Source: Ptiloglossa arizonensis (lineage: Eukaryota > Arthropoda > Insecta > Hymenoptera > Colletidae). Taken from it: a stretch of 64,000 nucleotides of DNA. Under the pieces are notes generated by a model. That model saw only the letters and a list, made by a program, of their open reading frames with translations. It ran no database searches and was not told where the DNA came from. Positions 1-14,000 of this stretch are shown here, piece by piece. How positions within the stretch are numbered: the stretch's first letter is position 1; every line of letters begins with the position of its first letter. A program made the translations under genes and the position numbers. Location of the stretch: assembly GCF_051014685.1 (NCBI RefSeq), contig NC_135055.1:1550001-1614000 (forward strand). The letters run 5' to 3'.

Positions 1-834
1 GTGTTTTTTTTTTTTTAAGTTTTTTAAGCAATAAATACGAAAAATAATAAATTTTATTTTCTCTCCTCAAAAATTATAAAATAGAAAATTGACCTGTTCC
101 TAAAAAAAGAATGCAAGTTGTATATTTTATTTAAAACGTTGAAGCACGAGAATTAATAACATCATCAAAGACATAATGGTCATAATTGATCATCCTCAGA
201 AAAAAATATGTAACGAGTAAAAATGACGTTCAATTATACGATCTTATACTCCCATACCTCGAATAAAATTTCGAGTTAAAAATGTTTACAATAAAATCAA
301 ATTTATAGTTTATGAGGGAATAAATTCTACAATTTGCAATTTTCGTGTATAAATTTCATTTATTCGTAGGAAAAAAAATCTCGAACTATCAATTTTCAAA
401 GAATTCATTTCATTTTCGATTCAGTTTGGGACACACCCGTGTATTTTTGACAAAGAATAATGGAGACGTCAGGTAATTCGTGAAACGATGAAACTGAATT
501 CCCATCGTGTTCGTGTATATGTATTAGTTACGTACGAGAATGAATTAAATTTGCACGTTTTGAATATTGAATTCGAATTTGTGTCCGAAAACCGTCGCGA
601 CGGAAAGGTGGGTACGATTATTTCCTGCCGCCTCTTCCTTCGACCGTCTTTCGTGAAAGGGGATTTCTGATATGCCAAGGTCGTCGAAGCTTATTCATTG
701 CCATGTATGTGTGTGTGTCAATTTCGGCACGTACGCCACTTTCTCATAGCAATGAGTCGCGTCGCGCCGTATCATTTGCAAATGTGTACGAAGTATCGCG
801 GAAGTAGTAGAATCCGATAAAGATCAGACATCTG

Positions 835-942
835 TCAGTTTACTAGAACTACTTGCATCTTTCGTTCGCACGCGCTGATTAAACAGATTAGTGTCTTCGC
901 TTTGAATATTCACAACATTATTTAAAAGCGATACCAGGATGG
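835..942 (+). promoter_or_regulatory. candidate initiator and 5' untranslated exon
   Basis: TCAGTT at 835-840 matches the arthropod initiator consensus TCAGTY. About 100 bases later an ATG is followed directly by a donor-like GTAATT (CAGGATGG|GTAATT near 935-942). This would suit a short first exon whose ATG codon is split from the rest. No TATA box or perfect downstream element was seen, and no matching downstream exon was found, so the call is tentative. Confidence 0.2.
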
Positions 943-1255
943 GTAATTGAGCTTGTAGTTACACGGAAAATATTTATTCAATTTCTTGATAACCGTGCTT
1001 TCGAAACGCAGTCGTGTGCTATTCGGTTACGAAAATGATTGTGTATTCGAGATAATCAAACTATGAAAGGAACATTATAAGTTTCGACACGAAATATTTG
1101 AGTAATACGTTACTATGATGGTTTCGCATTATATAATGATCGAGACGTTAACTTTCAGCTATCAGTTATCTAGAGCATTTTTTCTTTATTCATATCGTTG
1201 AAGTTACCGAACAAACGAAACTTTTTCTTCCAACGAGGTAATTTTATCGATTACA

Positions 1256-1284
1256 ATATCAGAATGGACTTAAAATTCTGATAT
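1256..1284. repeat. perfect 10-bp inverted repeat (hairpin)
   Basis: ATATCAGAAT and its exact reverse complement ATTCTGATAT are separated by nine bases (ggacttaaa). Pairing stops at both outer ends, so the stem is short for a miRNA precursor. A second, weaker 8-bp hairpin (TATTTCGT/ACGAAATA) lies near 1383-1410. Confidence 0.7.
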
Positions 1285-4200
1285 GTACTGCGTCCATTAT
1301 TTTTATTATGCACGCTACTTGTAATTGCACGATTTTATTAATTTATGGTTTATTGAAACTTTTGGTTAATATTAACCCTTATTTCGTGTTACTAAATACG
1401 AAATATGGGTCTCAGGTTTATTATTAGAAAATGTAGTACTTTGAAATGGTGTGTATAGATTTGCTCTTGATACTTATTGTGCACGTATGTTGCTAATAAA
1501 TTGTTTTTTGTTCGGTTATGAAGTCTTTCACTGTTTTATTACTTCTATTACATCCTGTATAAGGCGTTCCTATCATTTGACAGAAATTATGCTGAAAGCT
1601 AATAACGTGTTAATGTATCATCGGTTATACGATTTCTAACGCTTTAGATTATTTTTAGAAACAAAAACTTGTTTTATAGCTTATAAATTAAACGTTTATG
1701 AACTCGTGAAATATCTTTTATCAGTTTAATGTTACCAGTCTGTCTCTAAGAAAATATTTTCTTGTCTCATAAAGTAACACTGTTTGAAGTGGTAAATTAT
1801 AATGGAATATTAAGTAATAATCTGTCCCAATCGTTCTTTCTTTAGTTTACTTTCAGAACGTATAGTGAAATTCTATACCATGAATTCCGAATATGCTATC
1901 AATTCACGAGTTGGCATATGGAGTGAATTTTTTGAAAAAAATACTAAGAGTTTTTATATCCTGAAAAACAACAATCGAAAACGTCTAATAAATTGCTTCT
2001 ATCGATTAAACGATTAGATTATTTTTCGAAAAAGTTATTAACCATAAAAAAAAACTTGTCAGATTTATTTCCATTTTTTTTTTTTTTCAGAAAAAAAAAA
2101 AGATTTGTTGGAAACTTTTATTTTGGTCATATTTACGACAAATTTTCGACTTTTGAAGCGAAAGTTCTATATTTCACTCCGCTGGCTTCGAGTTTGTTAA
2201 ATTTGGCATCGGATTAAGAGTCGAATCAAACCCGGCGTTACGGATACAAATAAACGTGGACATCATTGTAACGCAAGTTACCATTTATTTTTGCGTCGTA
2301 TCAGTTTTTCATAATTTAAAGAAAGACTCGTTCGATATTTGTTCATCGAAATAACATTTCCTTTTTTTTTTTTTGTACAAATACCTACTGAAAGAGTTTC
2401 TTGAAGACGCTCCTCGGATTCCTCTCGAGCGCTCGGTGCCATTTATCATTCTCCCCCCCTTGGAACCGCACGAAACTTTCTTTGAACCTGTTCACCAGCC
2501 CCCCCACCATGGTACACGATCGTCGAATCGTTGAACGCCAAATATCGACTCCCTAATATACATACCTACATCCGGTCAAAGACCTTCGTGCCCTTCGTGT
2601 CGCTCGAAAAATCAGGGTCAAGGATGCCCTTACGTTGGAACACCTGTGTCCCCTTTTGTCGCGCGACGTTATTTCACTTTCCTTCGTTAGCCTATCGCCT
2701 CGAAATCTGTGTCAAACGATATTATCCTTACGTACGATTCGTCTGGTACAACCGATCTGGAAAATCGGTCAGAAATCGTGAGAGAAAAAATTGATTAACA
2801 TATTCCCGATATTTAAAGTTACCCGTATACCTGGCGCGCACTTTTTGTCCCCGATGTTCCGTTTCCTGGATCCTCGACGAGGTTGTTGTCCTCGTTCAAA
2901 AATGGAAACTCATTGCCAATCGAAAGGTGCACATGAAAGACACAAAGACCCCTGAAGGACACTTTACAATCTCTGTTCGTAACCCTGAAAGCTCGTTCTG
3001 GGTAAACACAATCCGCTCGTAAATGTCTGTAGGTGCAAAAACCTCGTTAAAGTCGCTGAACTCCCGTTTGGCGAGCAACGAATACGTAGAGGTGGTTCAG
3101 TTCTTCCTGGACCATTAAACGGCCAAAATAATGACACCTGGATTTTCGTGAGGGCTTACGAAGAACTATCGGGTTTCGATGGTTGCACCCTTTGGGCTCA
3201 ACGGAGACCATTGCACGCGAAATGAGAAAGTGGCTCGTTTTCGAGCATCCTGCGCGGAAAATAAAAAGAAATTTAATGGTACCATCCTAGTGGTCATCCG
3301 TGTACGCTTTTTTCCCGTCCATTCATCGTCGTCGTCGTGCTACTTGTTGGTCGGTCTGTTCGGAGAAGGAAAAGTGGACGACGACGATTGTTGGCTACGA
3401 TAAAATGCTCGTGGAAAGTTGTCGAGGAATGCACGTTGACCTTGATTATTCGAGCAGTTCGCGGTGTTATCCGTGGCACAGCTGGTCAATGGTCTTCCGA
3501 GCGTCATCGATCCTCTATTAGTTCACTGTTGATAGTTCGTTCCATTTGGAGCTGTGGCAACACACTGGGACTAAATCCTTCAAACAAGTGGTCGAGATAT
3601 ATATCATTGTGAAATTTATTGGACCAAAATCGAAGATAACATATATATTTCTCGTTTAAGATTACTTAAAACAAGAGTCGATAATCGATAACTATATTTC
3701 TTCTTCTTTGATGGAGAACATAATTTGTCACTGGGAGCATTGCTTAGGGTAATACCAACGTAATCGTTACTGGATATTAAATATACATAATTTAAAACAA
3801 ATCATGATCCGATGTCAGTAGAGTAAAATAAACAGATAGTAATTAATTACGTTAATTATGTGGTTAATTGATGCTAAGTATGTAGTTAAATCAAATGCTA
3901 ATTGTGTAATGAAATTAAATATCTAAAACCATGCAGTAAAGACTTGAAATGCAATTGATAGTAACATTTATTATCAGATAAATTTGTTTATCTCTGAGTT
4001 GCAGCTCTTAGAGTTGAGAGATTAATTAACTGTTGTGAGAGTACCAAACGATATCTGAAAGATATAATTTTATTCAACTACTCATTCATTAGTCTGCCAT
4101 TGTATTACATATTAACCGTGTAAGGAAGTCGAAAAGAAAGGTTTGAAATATTACCGTTGAAATTTCACTCTGAAAACTTCAAGCAGATACAAACGAGAAT

Positions 4201-5805
4201 CTGTTCAACATGCTTCTTATTTCGTCATACTCTATTATAAATGATTTACATCTTCCTCCGCGTCGCATGAAAAATAGCTTTCCACGGAAGCTTCTCCTCT
4301 GGTGAACGTTATGTACATAAACGATGTTTGGGTGAACCGTTGACAAATGTTTGAAGATACAGGTCAATACTCGAGACTGAAAGATAAAGATATTCAAATT
4401 GTTGGCCAAATGCCAGCATATCTGACAGTTTGACGCAACAAACAGAACAATGAATTGTGTAAATGATAATTATGCAACGAAAAGTATTGCACTGTGTAAA
4501 TAATATTAAAGAAACGCTTCTTGACATTATTCTGAGAACGAGCATTTTGGTCCCCCCGTTTGAAACAATATATAATTAAAAAAACACAATCTTAATAAAT
4601 TAATCTCCGTTTTTCAAATCATCGAGTGCAAAATTATTAGCAGAACAAAAATAAATGTTTATCAAACGGTGCATAATTATCGTTGATATTATCAAATTTC
4701 TATAAATTAATATCAATAATCGTGTCGTGTGTATTTATTGATTCGTTTTGCTAACGATTAATAATACGTTTATCATTCGGTATTAAATTATTGTAATAGC
4801 AATAGTCGTTGATAAATAATAATTATTAGAAAATGAGATTTATCTAATCTCGATTCATTTTATCTTCGCTGTTGGAATTGAACGTCGAACTTCGGTAGAC
4901 GCACGAAAATACTCGGATACTGTCGTGAGAGCGACCTTGATTCCCTCGGTCAGATTTATTTCGCTTAGCCGCTAGAGTACAGCTGGAAACGTTCACCGAC
5001 GGTCATCAGCATCCATGAACGTGGCGAGTGATTCCAAAATGTGGGTCGTTCGGAGTCTTCGGAGAAAGTGTATTTTCCCACTCCCGTGCCTCCTGGCATT
5101 CGATATCGTTGTTCGAGAACGCGTAGCCACGTTGATCGGTGCAGTTGTACCCGCTGTTCACATGGAGGTCCTGCCCTAACGTCGAGGAACACGATATTCG
5201 ATAGAATAGATTAAACGTTGATAATTATTCGACGATAGTGAATTTATCGTAAACCGATTTCACCATTTCTTTCATCCACGAAACTTGAATACTCGATCGC
5301 TACGAAATTATTCAAACGGGATAGAAACTATTGAAAAATAGAATTGTGCTCGGGAGTCCTGGTTTTTTCTCTGCCGTATTTTTCTTTCGTACAGCGCACA
5401 TTTTTCTTTTCACAATCGCGATCAATCTTGCCGTGAAAGTTTCAGTAATCTGTAATGCGCGAACGAAAACTTCCAGGATAGAAAATTGTTGTTTATCTGC
5501 AGGGCATTTTAGAATTGTTGGTTTCGTTTCGTGACTTTTTCTTCGGTAATGGTGAGAATACATGGAAATTTACTCGGTGAGATATCCATTTCCTCGGCCA
5601 CGTTATTAGATCTTGATGTACGGGACCCTCTGGGTGTTGGGTGTTTTACAGTATGGTGTATGTGTTCACCAGGGGGGCCTAGTTTAATCTATCCGTGTGT
5701 ATATTTTGGACAGAACAATAAACTGATAAGAATTGCGTTCACGAGGATACAGAGTTTCGAGGGAGACTACTGTGCGCGCTAAGAGACAGGTGACTGAGTG
5801 GAGGA

Positions 5806-6133
5806 GTCAAGGTCATTTCAAGGTCACTGACGTTTTTTTTAACGGTACAAGTTATATATTACGACAATTGTTAAAATGATAAATTTTATTATAATGAAAT
5901 AATAGTAATTTTTCAATTTTACGATTATAAAACTATTGTGACCAACAACAAGTTACAGAGACAATAAATCTAAATATGAACAATGCTCTATAATATATAC
6001 ATTTAAAAGTAAATGGCTTATATGATTGAAGAAGATAACTATAAGAAACGTATTGAACTACATATAAACGTGTAAAAAGAACATATACTGTAGTCTATTG
6101 AAAAAATCTTAGGGACCTTGAAATGACCTTGAC
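5806..6133. repeat. 328-bp segment bounded by 20-bp perfect inverted repeats with TCAAGGTCA sites
   Basis: The 20 bases at 5806-5825 recur as an exact reverse complement at 6114-6133. The left arm and the base after it hold two direct TCAAGGTCA sites (5807-5815 and 5818-5826), the classical FTZ-F1/ERR-type monomer site. The right arm holds one exact site on the minus strand (6124-6132) and one with a mismatch. The interior is AT-rich with no open frame of note. It could be a miniature transposon with 20-bp terminal repeats, although no clear target-site duplication is visible, or a nuclear-receptor element. Confidence 0.7.
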
Positions 6134-9100
6134 GTTTCCATCTAGTTACTTTTCTCTTAAACCATTCAGGTACTTCCCTCAAAGCTCTCTATCTTCACGA
6201 AAGTAGTTTTTGTCAATTTATCTTGATTTTTTAAATAAATGTATTTGTAGATTTCACGGGTCCCCCTGTACAATCACAGAAATTCACAGATTAATAAAAC
6301 GATTAATTTTCGAACTTGTATTTCTCAATAGTTTTTTATTCCTTTTGGCGACCTCTATCCCTAATCAAGCAAATTTCCTGGAAATATAACCTTATTTAAA
6401 AAAAAAAGTGACATTCGTTTTCTCATAAATATTGAATTTTATACAATATCGTTAAGAATTTGTCAATCGATAAAAAATTTACCAAACTTCTGCCGATTGA
6501 CCAACTTCGTTTTTGAAAGATGAGGCTTCTGGTAGTTTCTTCGAAGATTATTTTTATTATTAATGAGAACTTTATTATTGGTAGAGGAGTCGAAATGCCA
6601 CATTATTTGCATCACGTAGTATTTTGGGATTAGATTTTTTGAAGTACTTAATATTGATACTTCTAGATGATAAGTGAAAGAATTTCTATTACTTTTTCAA
6701 TTGAGTATCATTGGGTTTACGAATGTTCTGACTCTAAAATTTTAAACAATAAAAATTAGAAAATGTACCTAGTACTAAAATGTTCAATCCTTTCTTTTAT
6801 TTTCAATTTTTAATCCGTGTTATCGCCACGAGATAGCCATTATTTTTTCCATTTTTTGTCATCGAACTTGATGTTGTTCTACAATTTGATTCGTTGTTCC
6901 ACGCCACTATAATTGTGCTGCATCTCTTCTGTTATTTTGAATCAGTAATAAGCAAAATTTTGAAAATGACTAACTTCTGTTAGCCATCTAAATCTTTTAG
7001 ACGTTCCGTAAACAGAAGTTGGAAGATACCTAATCGTGATGAAAGTTGCAAATGTTGCATTCAATGGAAGTTTGTCCAACTATAGCAGTAACGAGGTAAA
7101 AGGCAAAGGTCTACGGAATGAGAATATCAAGTCGACTAATCGTAGTCGTGACATCCATGCATGATGATACGCATCACTGGGAACGTTCCGTAGATTTTGC
7201 GCATATCGTAAAAATCCTACTGGGTTTCACAACCCATGATTTATAAGATGTATTTGCATTTTAAGATGCGCTCGTACGTCCGTTTCTTGATGTTTCTAAA
7301 ACGTCGATTGTTCAATGCTATGGAGGACAGACATTTCGTCCTTTATTCTAAAGATGGCGAACAATATGGCGGAATTCAATATGACAGAAGCGTCCGCGAT
7401 TGTTTTCTCGAATCACGATTAGGTAATTGGAAATCGGACGACAAAGTTGAATTTTACGTTTTTGTTCGGGACGGTTTATCCGTGTTTCTTGGAGACATTC
7501 TTCTGTAAAGGAGTGAAAGTGTTTCTGCTAAGCAAACAGGCGCGACTGCTTGTATTCTGAAGATTTGGCAACGACACGGTTCAAGTGTCGAAGACTGCTT
7601 GCTCTTCGCGGCTTGGTAAAAAAGAATTTCCCTCCTTGTGCTCCCTGAACCGTTTCTTACCGTAAACTTTTTCGATCATTCTTTACTTTACAAATCACGA
7701 TCGCTTTACGAAGGATATAATAATTCGAAAAACCATGTATACTCGTACAATTTTCTTTCTTAACATTATACTTCGTGTAATTCGTTTCAGTTACTCTAAC
7801 ACTTCTACTTCAAAGTCTTATCAACTTAACTGAACGACTAAAATTACATTGAATGGCTAAAACAAATATTACGTGGTTCAAAGATGACCTATAATGCAAC
7901 TTTTGCTGGTTCGTTTTAACTATCTCTTAGCTTTCAAGATATTAAGATTATTTGCAATAATGTCACATCGTTCAATCTTTCTTCAGTCTTCGGAGAAAGG
8001 GTACAGAAATGTATTAAGGTTAGGTTTAAGTTAGGAACAATATTTTTCTTTAACAAAGACTGTAGATGCCAGACAGGCAACTTTGGATTGTGTTTAAAAA
8101 TACGATATTATTTCATTTGTTATCATTCTTCGAAGACAAAATACGGAAATGCATTGAGAAAGGTGAAGGTGACCTTGATATTTCTAAATGCAACTTTCTA
8201 ACATGTTTTATTCATTTATAGCCGTATCGTAATACTTTGTGCGCAGGTTGATGAAAAGAGTCGATTTGTATGAAAAATTATATACGACTCTATTTTGAAA
8301 ATCTTCGTTGTTAAGTTCGAACTTGTCATTATCTTAAAGTGCATGTGCTCTCTAACTAGATTTAACGTTTAACAATGTGCACGAAAATTAGTTGGCGCAT
8401 CGACTGTTCAGCCCTCGAGTGAGTATCATCGAAAATACAATATAATGTAATGCAGTTGAGCATGCAGCCTGTTTGCAAGGTTAACTACTTACCTGGTTCA
8501 ATGAAACGGATCCTATATTTGGAGGCCACAGGGATGTTGGTACATTATAGTTTCCACGTGATTGTCATTATGATCTTTTTCCCTGTAATTACACAAGAAA
8601 AAATTTCCCGTATTTAAATATTTTATCTGATTCTTAAATTTGATAAAAACACGAAAGAAAATAATTACAGTAGAGTTTTGAAACATTTGTCCTTTGCCAA
8701 TTTGAACCAAATTCAATTTTCATTCAATCGTATAGAAAATAAAGTTTCTGTGTGCATTATCGTGGAGGATATTTTTTAATGCTTTTATAATATAATGACA
8801 ATATTGAAATTGTCAAATTTCTTTCGATAACAATAACAATACGATCCCAATAAAACGTTCGTACGGACTATATTTTCCCTGTACCTAGATTCCTGTAGTC
8901 CACTGTAGAATTTCTTTGCGAAATGTAACTTTTCTGTAAACAAGTACCCGGTAATAACTGTAGAAAATTGACGAATGACAATTAAAGAAAGATTAAACGT
9001 ACTCGAAAGTATGAACTTAACCTTGGCGAGACGTTTTTCGTTCCACTGAAAGTTAACGCACGGCACTGCTTCTTGCTCGAGTTAAGGCTTGCTTTCAGTT

Positions 9101-10884
9101 TACTAAATTTTCGACGTAATGCTTCCTTAAACATCGCTGTGGCTCATACCCCTTTTCGTTGCAGAATAAACCGCGAATAAAATCTCATTTGAAGCTCTGC
9201 GTTGGCCTGGTCGCATGGACCATCAGGTAAATTTGAAAATAAAATTCAACCTTACTGAGCACTTCGTTAAACTGCGTTTCCATGTGCAACGTTTACCTCG
9301 ATCGATTGCTGCGCATATGGTGCAATTGCATCATGTTTAATTAATCACGATTCCTTGCGAATAAAAGACGTACTGTTCCATCAGGTGTTTCGTTCAAACG
9401 GAGAGAAGAATGTGTCGCAATGATAATCTTTCGCGTGTACGGGAAAAAGCAAATGCACGCGCGTGACAATAAATATGTGACATCCATTTGAAAACGGGAT
9501 TGCAGCGATTGCGGTGAAAATTAATTTCTAACGGTGCGTTTACTTTGGCTGGTCAGGGAATATTTATGAACTTTGAGGCACTCGTGGGTTTCGTTTCTAG
9601 GTAAATATGCACTTCGATCACCGTTGCATGTTTCTTGCATCCTTATTTTCCATAATTTTCTGTTAACAGAATATTCGATTATTCACTTGGGTAATTTCTG
9701 GTTAATCGACACACTTGTTACTCATTCATTCCGGCAAGTTTTTTTTATTATTAAATACACTATAGAACATTTTTATCAATTTTCGTTTTCAATCGTTTTG
9801 TAGTTATAAGTTTTGTAAGTATATTTTGGACTAGGACAAAATTTTAGGAAGAAATGTAACTTAACTGATAAACATTTAAAATGTTTACCGAATAATTCAC
9901 TTTCAAAGTGGAAAACTGTATAGACAAAGTTGAATGGTAAATTGGGATCGATTATGATATTTCTTGAGTGTTAGACGTGTTACTTTTTAGTCACATCCGA
10001 CAAATGATTACGACTCGCACCACCATTAAACGTGAATTTGACGTATTTATGTGTGAAGTAAAATAGTCAAGTTTATTTCAAACTTTCTGTTACAATGTGG
10101 CAATAAACGTAAATCTCGCGAGCAACGCGTATAGTTCTGTTGCAAAGTTATACCAGTTAAAATGTATAGAGAATGAACTAAATATGAAAAGTAGAAAGGA
10201 CTATACACACAGTAGAATTTTTTGCCGAAACATTCATTACTGTAACATAAGTGACTTTCAGTATTCCAGTCACCTCATTCTATTAGTCCTTGAGATTGTG
10301 CGACTTAATACCTAATTATACGCAACATTACGTAAAATAATTAATAGTCTCATAAAAGGTATCGATCAGAAAGGAGAACTTGTAAAAAATAACATATAAA
10401 TAACTTCTTTATAACTTAATAGAAGTGGAACATTCAGAAGTTCAATAATAGAATATATAGAATGTGTATATTGTAAACATCATGTTTACACTCAGTAAGA
10501 AGTCACTGGATTTCGGAATTTTTACTTATAAAAAATTCAAACTTGTAAACTGCTTCTACCCGTATTATATACCACTTCGTTTATCTCAAAAAAGATTCTG
10601 GAAAATTAGAGATGAGAAAATCTCGTCTTAAAATTTGTATCGATTTGAATTTATTCTTAATGAAAACTGAATGTCTCTCGACATTCTGTAAGAAACTCTT
10701 CGATCTCATTCCGATCGAGAAATTTCCATATTTCGTTATATCTCATAGTTGTAGGATATCGTATGTAATACATTCGAGGCTTGTGCAACATTTTTGTTAT
10801 CCGAAACGCACTATTTGGTATTCATATTTCACCTGGAATAAAAGGATCAAAGCGTGATCATGGGATACCCGCAGCTCCCCCCGG
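6134..10884. other. AT-rich non-coding stretch, no gene recognised
   Basis: I see no convincing exon, RNA gene or repeat array. A 90-codon ATG frame at 7236-7508 and a 93-codon minus-strand frame at 8785-9066 resemble no family and are treated as chance. A short TGGGTT...AACCCA hairpin lies at about 7220-7236. A TGACCTTGA nuclear-receptor-type site lies at about 8170-8178. Confidence 0.6.
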
Positions 10885-11071
10885 ATAGTTGTCACAACTA
10901 TACTTGGCCAAGTTTACACCACTGTCGATCAGCTTTGGGTTGCTACAACCCACCTTGCTGTGTCGAACAGTCTGGCCATGTAACCTCACTTTCTCCTTTT
11001 ACAGAAAGGCCGAACTGGCCACATATATTCGATTTAAGACGATCCCGCTCCGCCCAGCCCCGCGTTCAGTT
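10885..11071. promoter_or_regulatory. palindrome-rich, GC-box-bearing candidate promoter
   Basis: A perfect 8-bp-arm inverted repeat (ATAGTTGT/ACAACTAT, one-base centre) lies at 10885-10901 and a perfect 7-bp-arm repeat (TGGGTTG/CAACCCA) at 10936-10952. At about 11047-11063 is an Sp1/KLF-like GC-rich stretch (CTCCGCCCAGCCCCGCG), followed at 11066-11071 by TCAGTT, an arthropod initiator match. The arrangement suggests a TATA-less promoter reading rightward, possibly towards PDSS1. No coding exon directly downstream is evident, so the function is inferred. Confidence 0.25.
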
Positions 11072-14000
11072 TATAATCGCGTAACGCAAAATCATGAGTG
11101 ATGCAATTTCACCAACGTGGACAGTTCGAAGTGTTATTTAGCAGGTGGTTGTATTGTGTGGATTCACGCGCGGTTGAAAGTGAAATTTTTTGTAGATCGC
11201 GAAGTTGAGATAATCCTCGGTCGGTTATCCGTACTCTGTTTTACATTTTTTTTTCGATGAAAGTACTGTTCAAGCGGGATAGGAAAAACTAAACGCTATA
11301 TACCCCTGTTATTTTTCGTTCTAGTCCGTTAATATTTTTATGGTATATTTTTTTTTTTCTTCAATTTTTAGATCATGTACGATAACGAAAATGGTAACTC
11401 GTGAGAAGTGGTAGAGAGGATTTGAAGAAGAATGACTATTCATTGAGTTGTAACATAAATTCTTCTTTAGTTTAAGCATCGTGTTTCTTTTCTAAAAATC
11501 GATTGTTTATCTTACTATTACGAAATCTAACTGCGATAATGGTGATTCTAGGACTGTTATTTATCAAAATTTCGACAAAGTATTTGTATACTGAATTTAC
11601 TTTTGTTTTTACGCTATATAATTATGGGTAATTTAAATTATTATAAATTCTATATTCTAAGTTTCCTGAAGAAAAGGAATGTTCATATGGAAGAAATATA
11701 GGAATTAATGGATACATATTTATTAAATATATATGACAGTATGGTCATTCACACTCTGTTTACAGAAAGATATTTATCAGATACTATTGCTATTAATAAA
11801 GCGGATTGCTACGCGTAAAATGATATCTATTTCTTGGCAGCACAAGAAATTCAGGTTTTTATCTCTGATACTAGTTTGTGTTACACGCGAACGATACTAC
11901 ATTTAATAAATATAGAGATAAATATTCATAATGTCATTGAAATGGAGCACCGCTTATACGTCAAAGGTGTATCGAAGGTTCTTATTTCAATTTTTATATT
12001 TCTAACGACGAAGCGATTTCCTAAGCAACGTGGGTACAGCTGACATATTAATAAGAGAATTGATCGTATCGGTCGCAGATACGATTGATTAGGTTTCCAT
12101 TTAAATATATTTTTACGACTGGGTATAATTTTGTAATACTTTCGATTCGCGTTACTTAAGTCAACAAAGTTACCGTACCTCAAGTTTTCACTAAAGTGCG
12201 TGCAATTTACCACATTGACGATGTATACCAAATTACATTTATCATCACTGACTTTAAACCTATATTTTTTTTTTCTGGCTAATCTCTGTTTGGTCGATTG
12301 TCTTTTCACTTTTTCTGCAAATATCCTTTTCACTTCCTTTCTTTGTTTCACGATACAATAATCAATTCAATCAAAATACATTTTCGTTGATCGATCGATT
12401 TCTAATTTTTTCTACGAATATAATTTTCCTCTCTTTCTTTTCTCAATGGTCCAATCTTTGTAATCTTTCGGTCAAGGTAGAGACATTTTCGTCAATGCTA
12501 TTTACGAACATTCTTCGAGTTCCTAAGGGCATTCCAGTAACTTGTATGATTTTTTCGCGCTTCTTATAGTTCCGTACGTACAGTAATCGCGAGATACCAG
12601 TCAAGAACGATCTTGCGACAGCAGCACTTCCACGAGAAACATGCAATCTTACGCCATCCATCGTAGACATTTCTTCAGATCATCGCCGCAAGAAGTTCTT
12701 GTTCGTTAAAAAAAAAAGCAAACCGTTAAAAAATATTTCTTAAACGGTTTCACCATCGTACGTGTACTTGAAATAGGCTCCCCCTTTTTTTTTACCCGTG
12801 TAATCGAATATAGTAACTATATTAAGAACAGTAACTATTCTCAATGCAAGTATTAATGTTCGCGCAAGAAGATGGGACAAGGTGAAGCATTATGAAGTAT
12901 TCATCGGAACAAAAAAGATTTAACACCTTGCATCTTCGCACAGCTATCGTAGATTTGAACGCATCCTTATCTTATCTGTTGTCGTAACTTTTAGTAAGAG
13001 TAATTCAGTTTTTATCATAGACTTCTACATATATATTTTCAATTTTGCCGCTAATCTTGCTGGAAACTAGGTCACCAAAATATTAAAGAGCATAGGTCAG
13101 GAAATTATTCGTTTTAAAATCATGGGACATTTACATAATGTAAACAACGTACAGTGTGGTTTAAAAGGTTTGGCTAAGATTTGAAGGAATATTTATGCTT
13201 TATTTAATAATGGTAGGGTAATATTGGCATAGGCAGCGAGGAATTAAAATCTTTTGTCGTTATTAAGACGCTATTTTATCGGTATTGTTATTCATTTATT
13301 TTCCAGTTACAATCAAATGTTGATATTATTTCTTTGTCTCAAAAGATTCTTCTTTCGATTCTTTCGATTCTTAAATCGAGTACGTTCACCTTCATAAGCA
13401 AACGAGAACATGGTCGTTTAATTATGAAAACTTTTCTAAAAATTTTCTCTGTCGTTAACATTCATTTCCGATCGATATCGGTTAAGCGACGGTCGATAAA
13501 AATTTCTCGTGCCTCAATCTTGATTTTATCTTACTTGAGGCGCATTTCGATCCTGTAGCAACGCGGCTGCTAATTGTAATTAACGTCTCGTTCCTTCCCC
13601 GAAACAACGATGAATATTGAGGAATGTTAATCATGTCCGTTCGGTATAAAATTAACAGCGTCAAGGTTCGATATTATTCTTAAATTGCATCAACAATACC
13701 ATCGTAAACATGTGTTTGAATCCTAAAAAATATAGTAACAGGGAAAAAGTACGATACTTTTGTGTATATTGGTACGTTACGCAAGTTCTCTTCGATTTTG
13801 AATTGTTCAACTCTAATGAAACGTAACACTAGTCGTAATAGAGATTTCTAATCTATAGTGTCGTATTCGAGTTACGTATTCATTAACGCGTTACGTTTGA
13901 ATTAATTATCATTACTTAGAATAATTAATCGGTTGATCAGTGCACTGCATGCGGCAAACGCTTGCAGGCGTTCTGCGAGTATACATAGTGAATGCAACTA

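Larger units (their letters stand above)
1..5805. other. upstream non-coding stretch, no gene recognised
   Basis: No recognisable coding exon. The stretch is mostly AT-rich, with GC- and CpG-richer islands by eye at about 460-900, 2390-3620 and 4860-5800. Open frames in these islands are short, overlap in several frames and resemble no family I know. A short GT run lies near 706-717. The islands could be regulatory DNA or untranslated exons, for example of the PDSS1 gene whose start is not located, but nothing proves this. Confidence 0.6.

Noticed and set aside
11926..12351. 141-codon minus-strand open frame
   Set aside because: It begins at GTG rather than ATG, lies in AT-rich non-coding DNA, is rich in Lys/Arg/Ile from composition and resembles no family.
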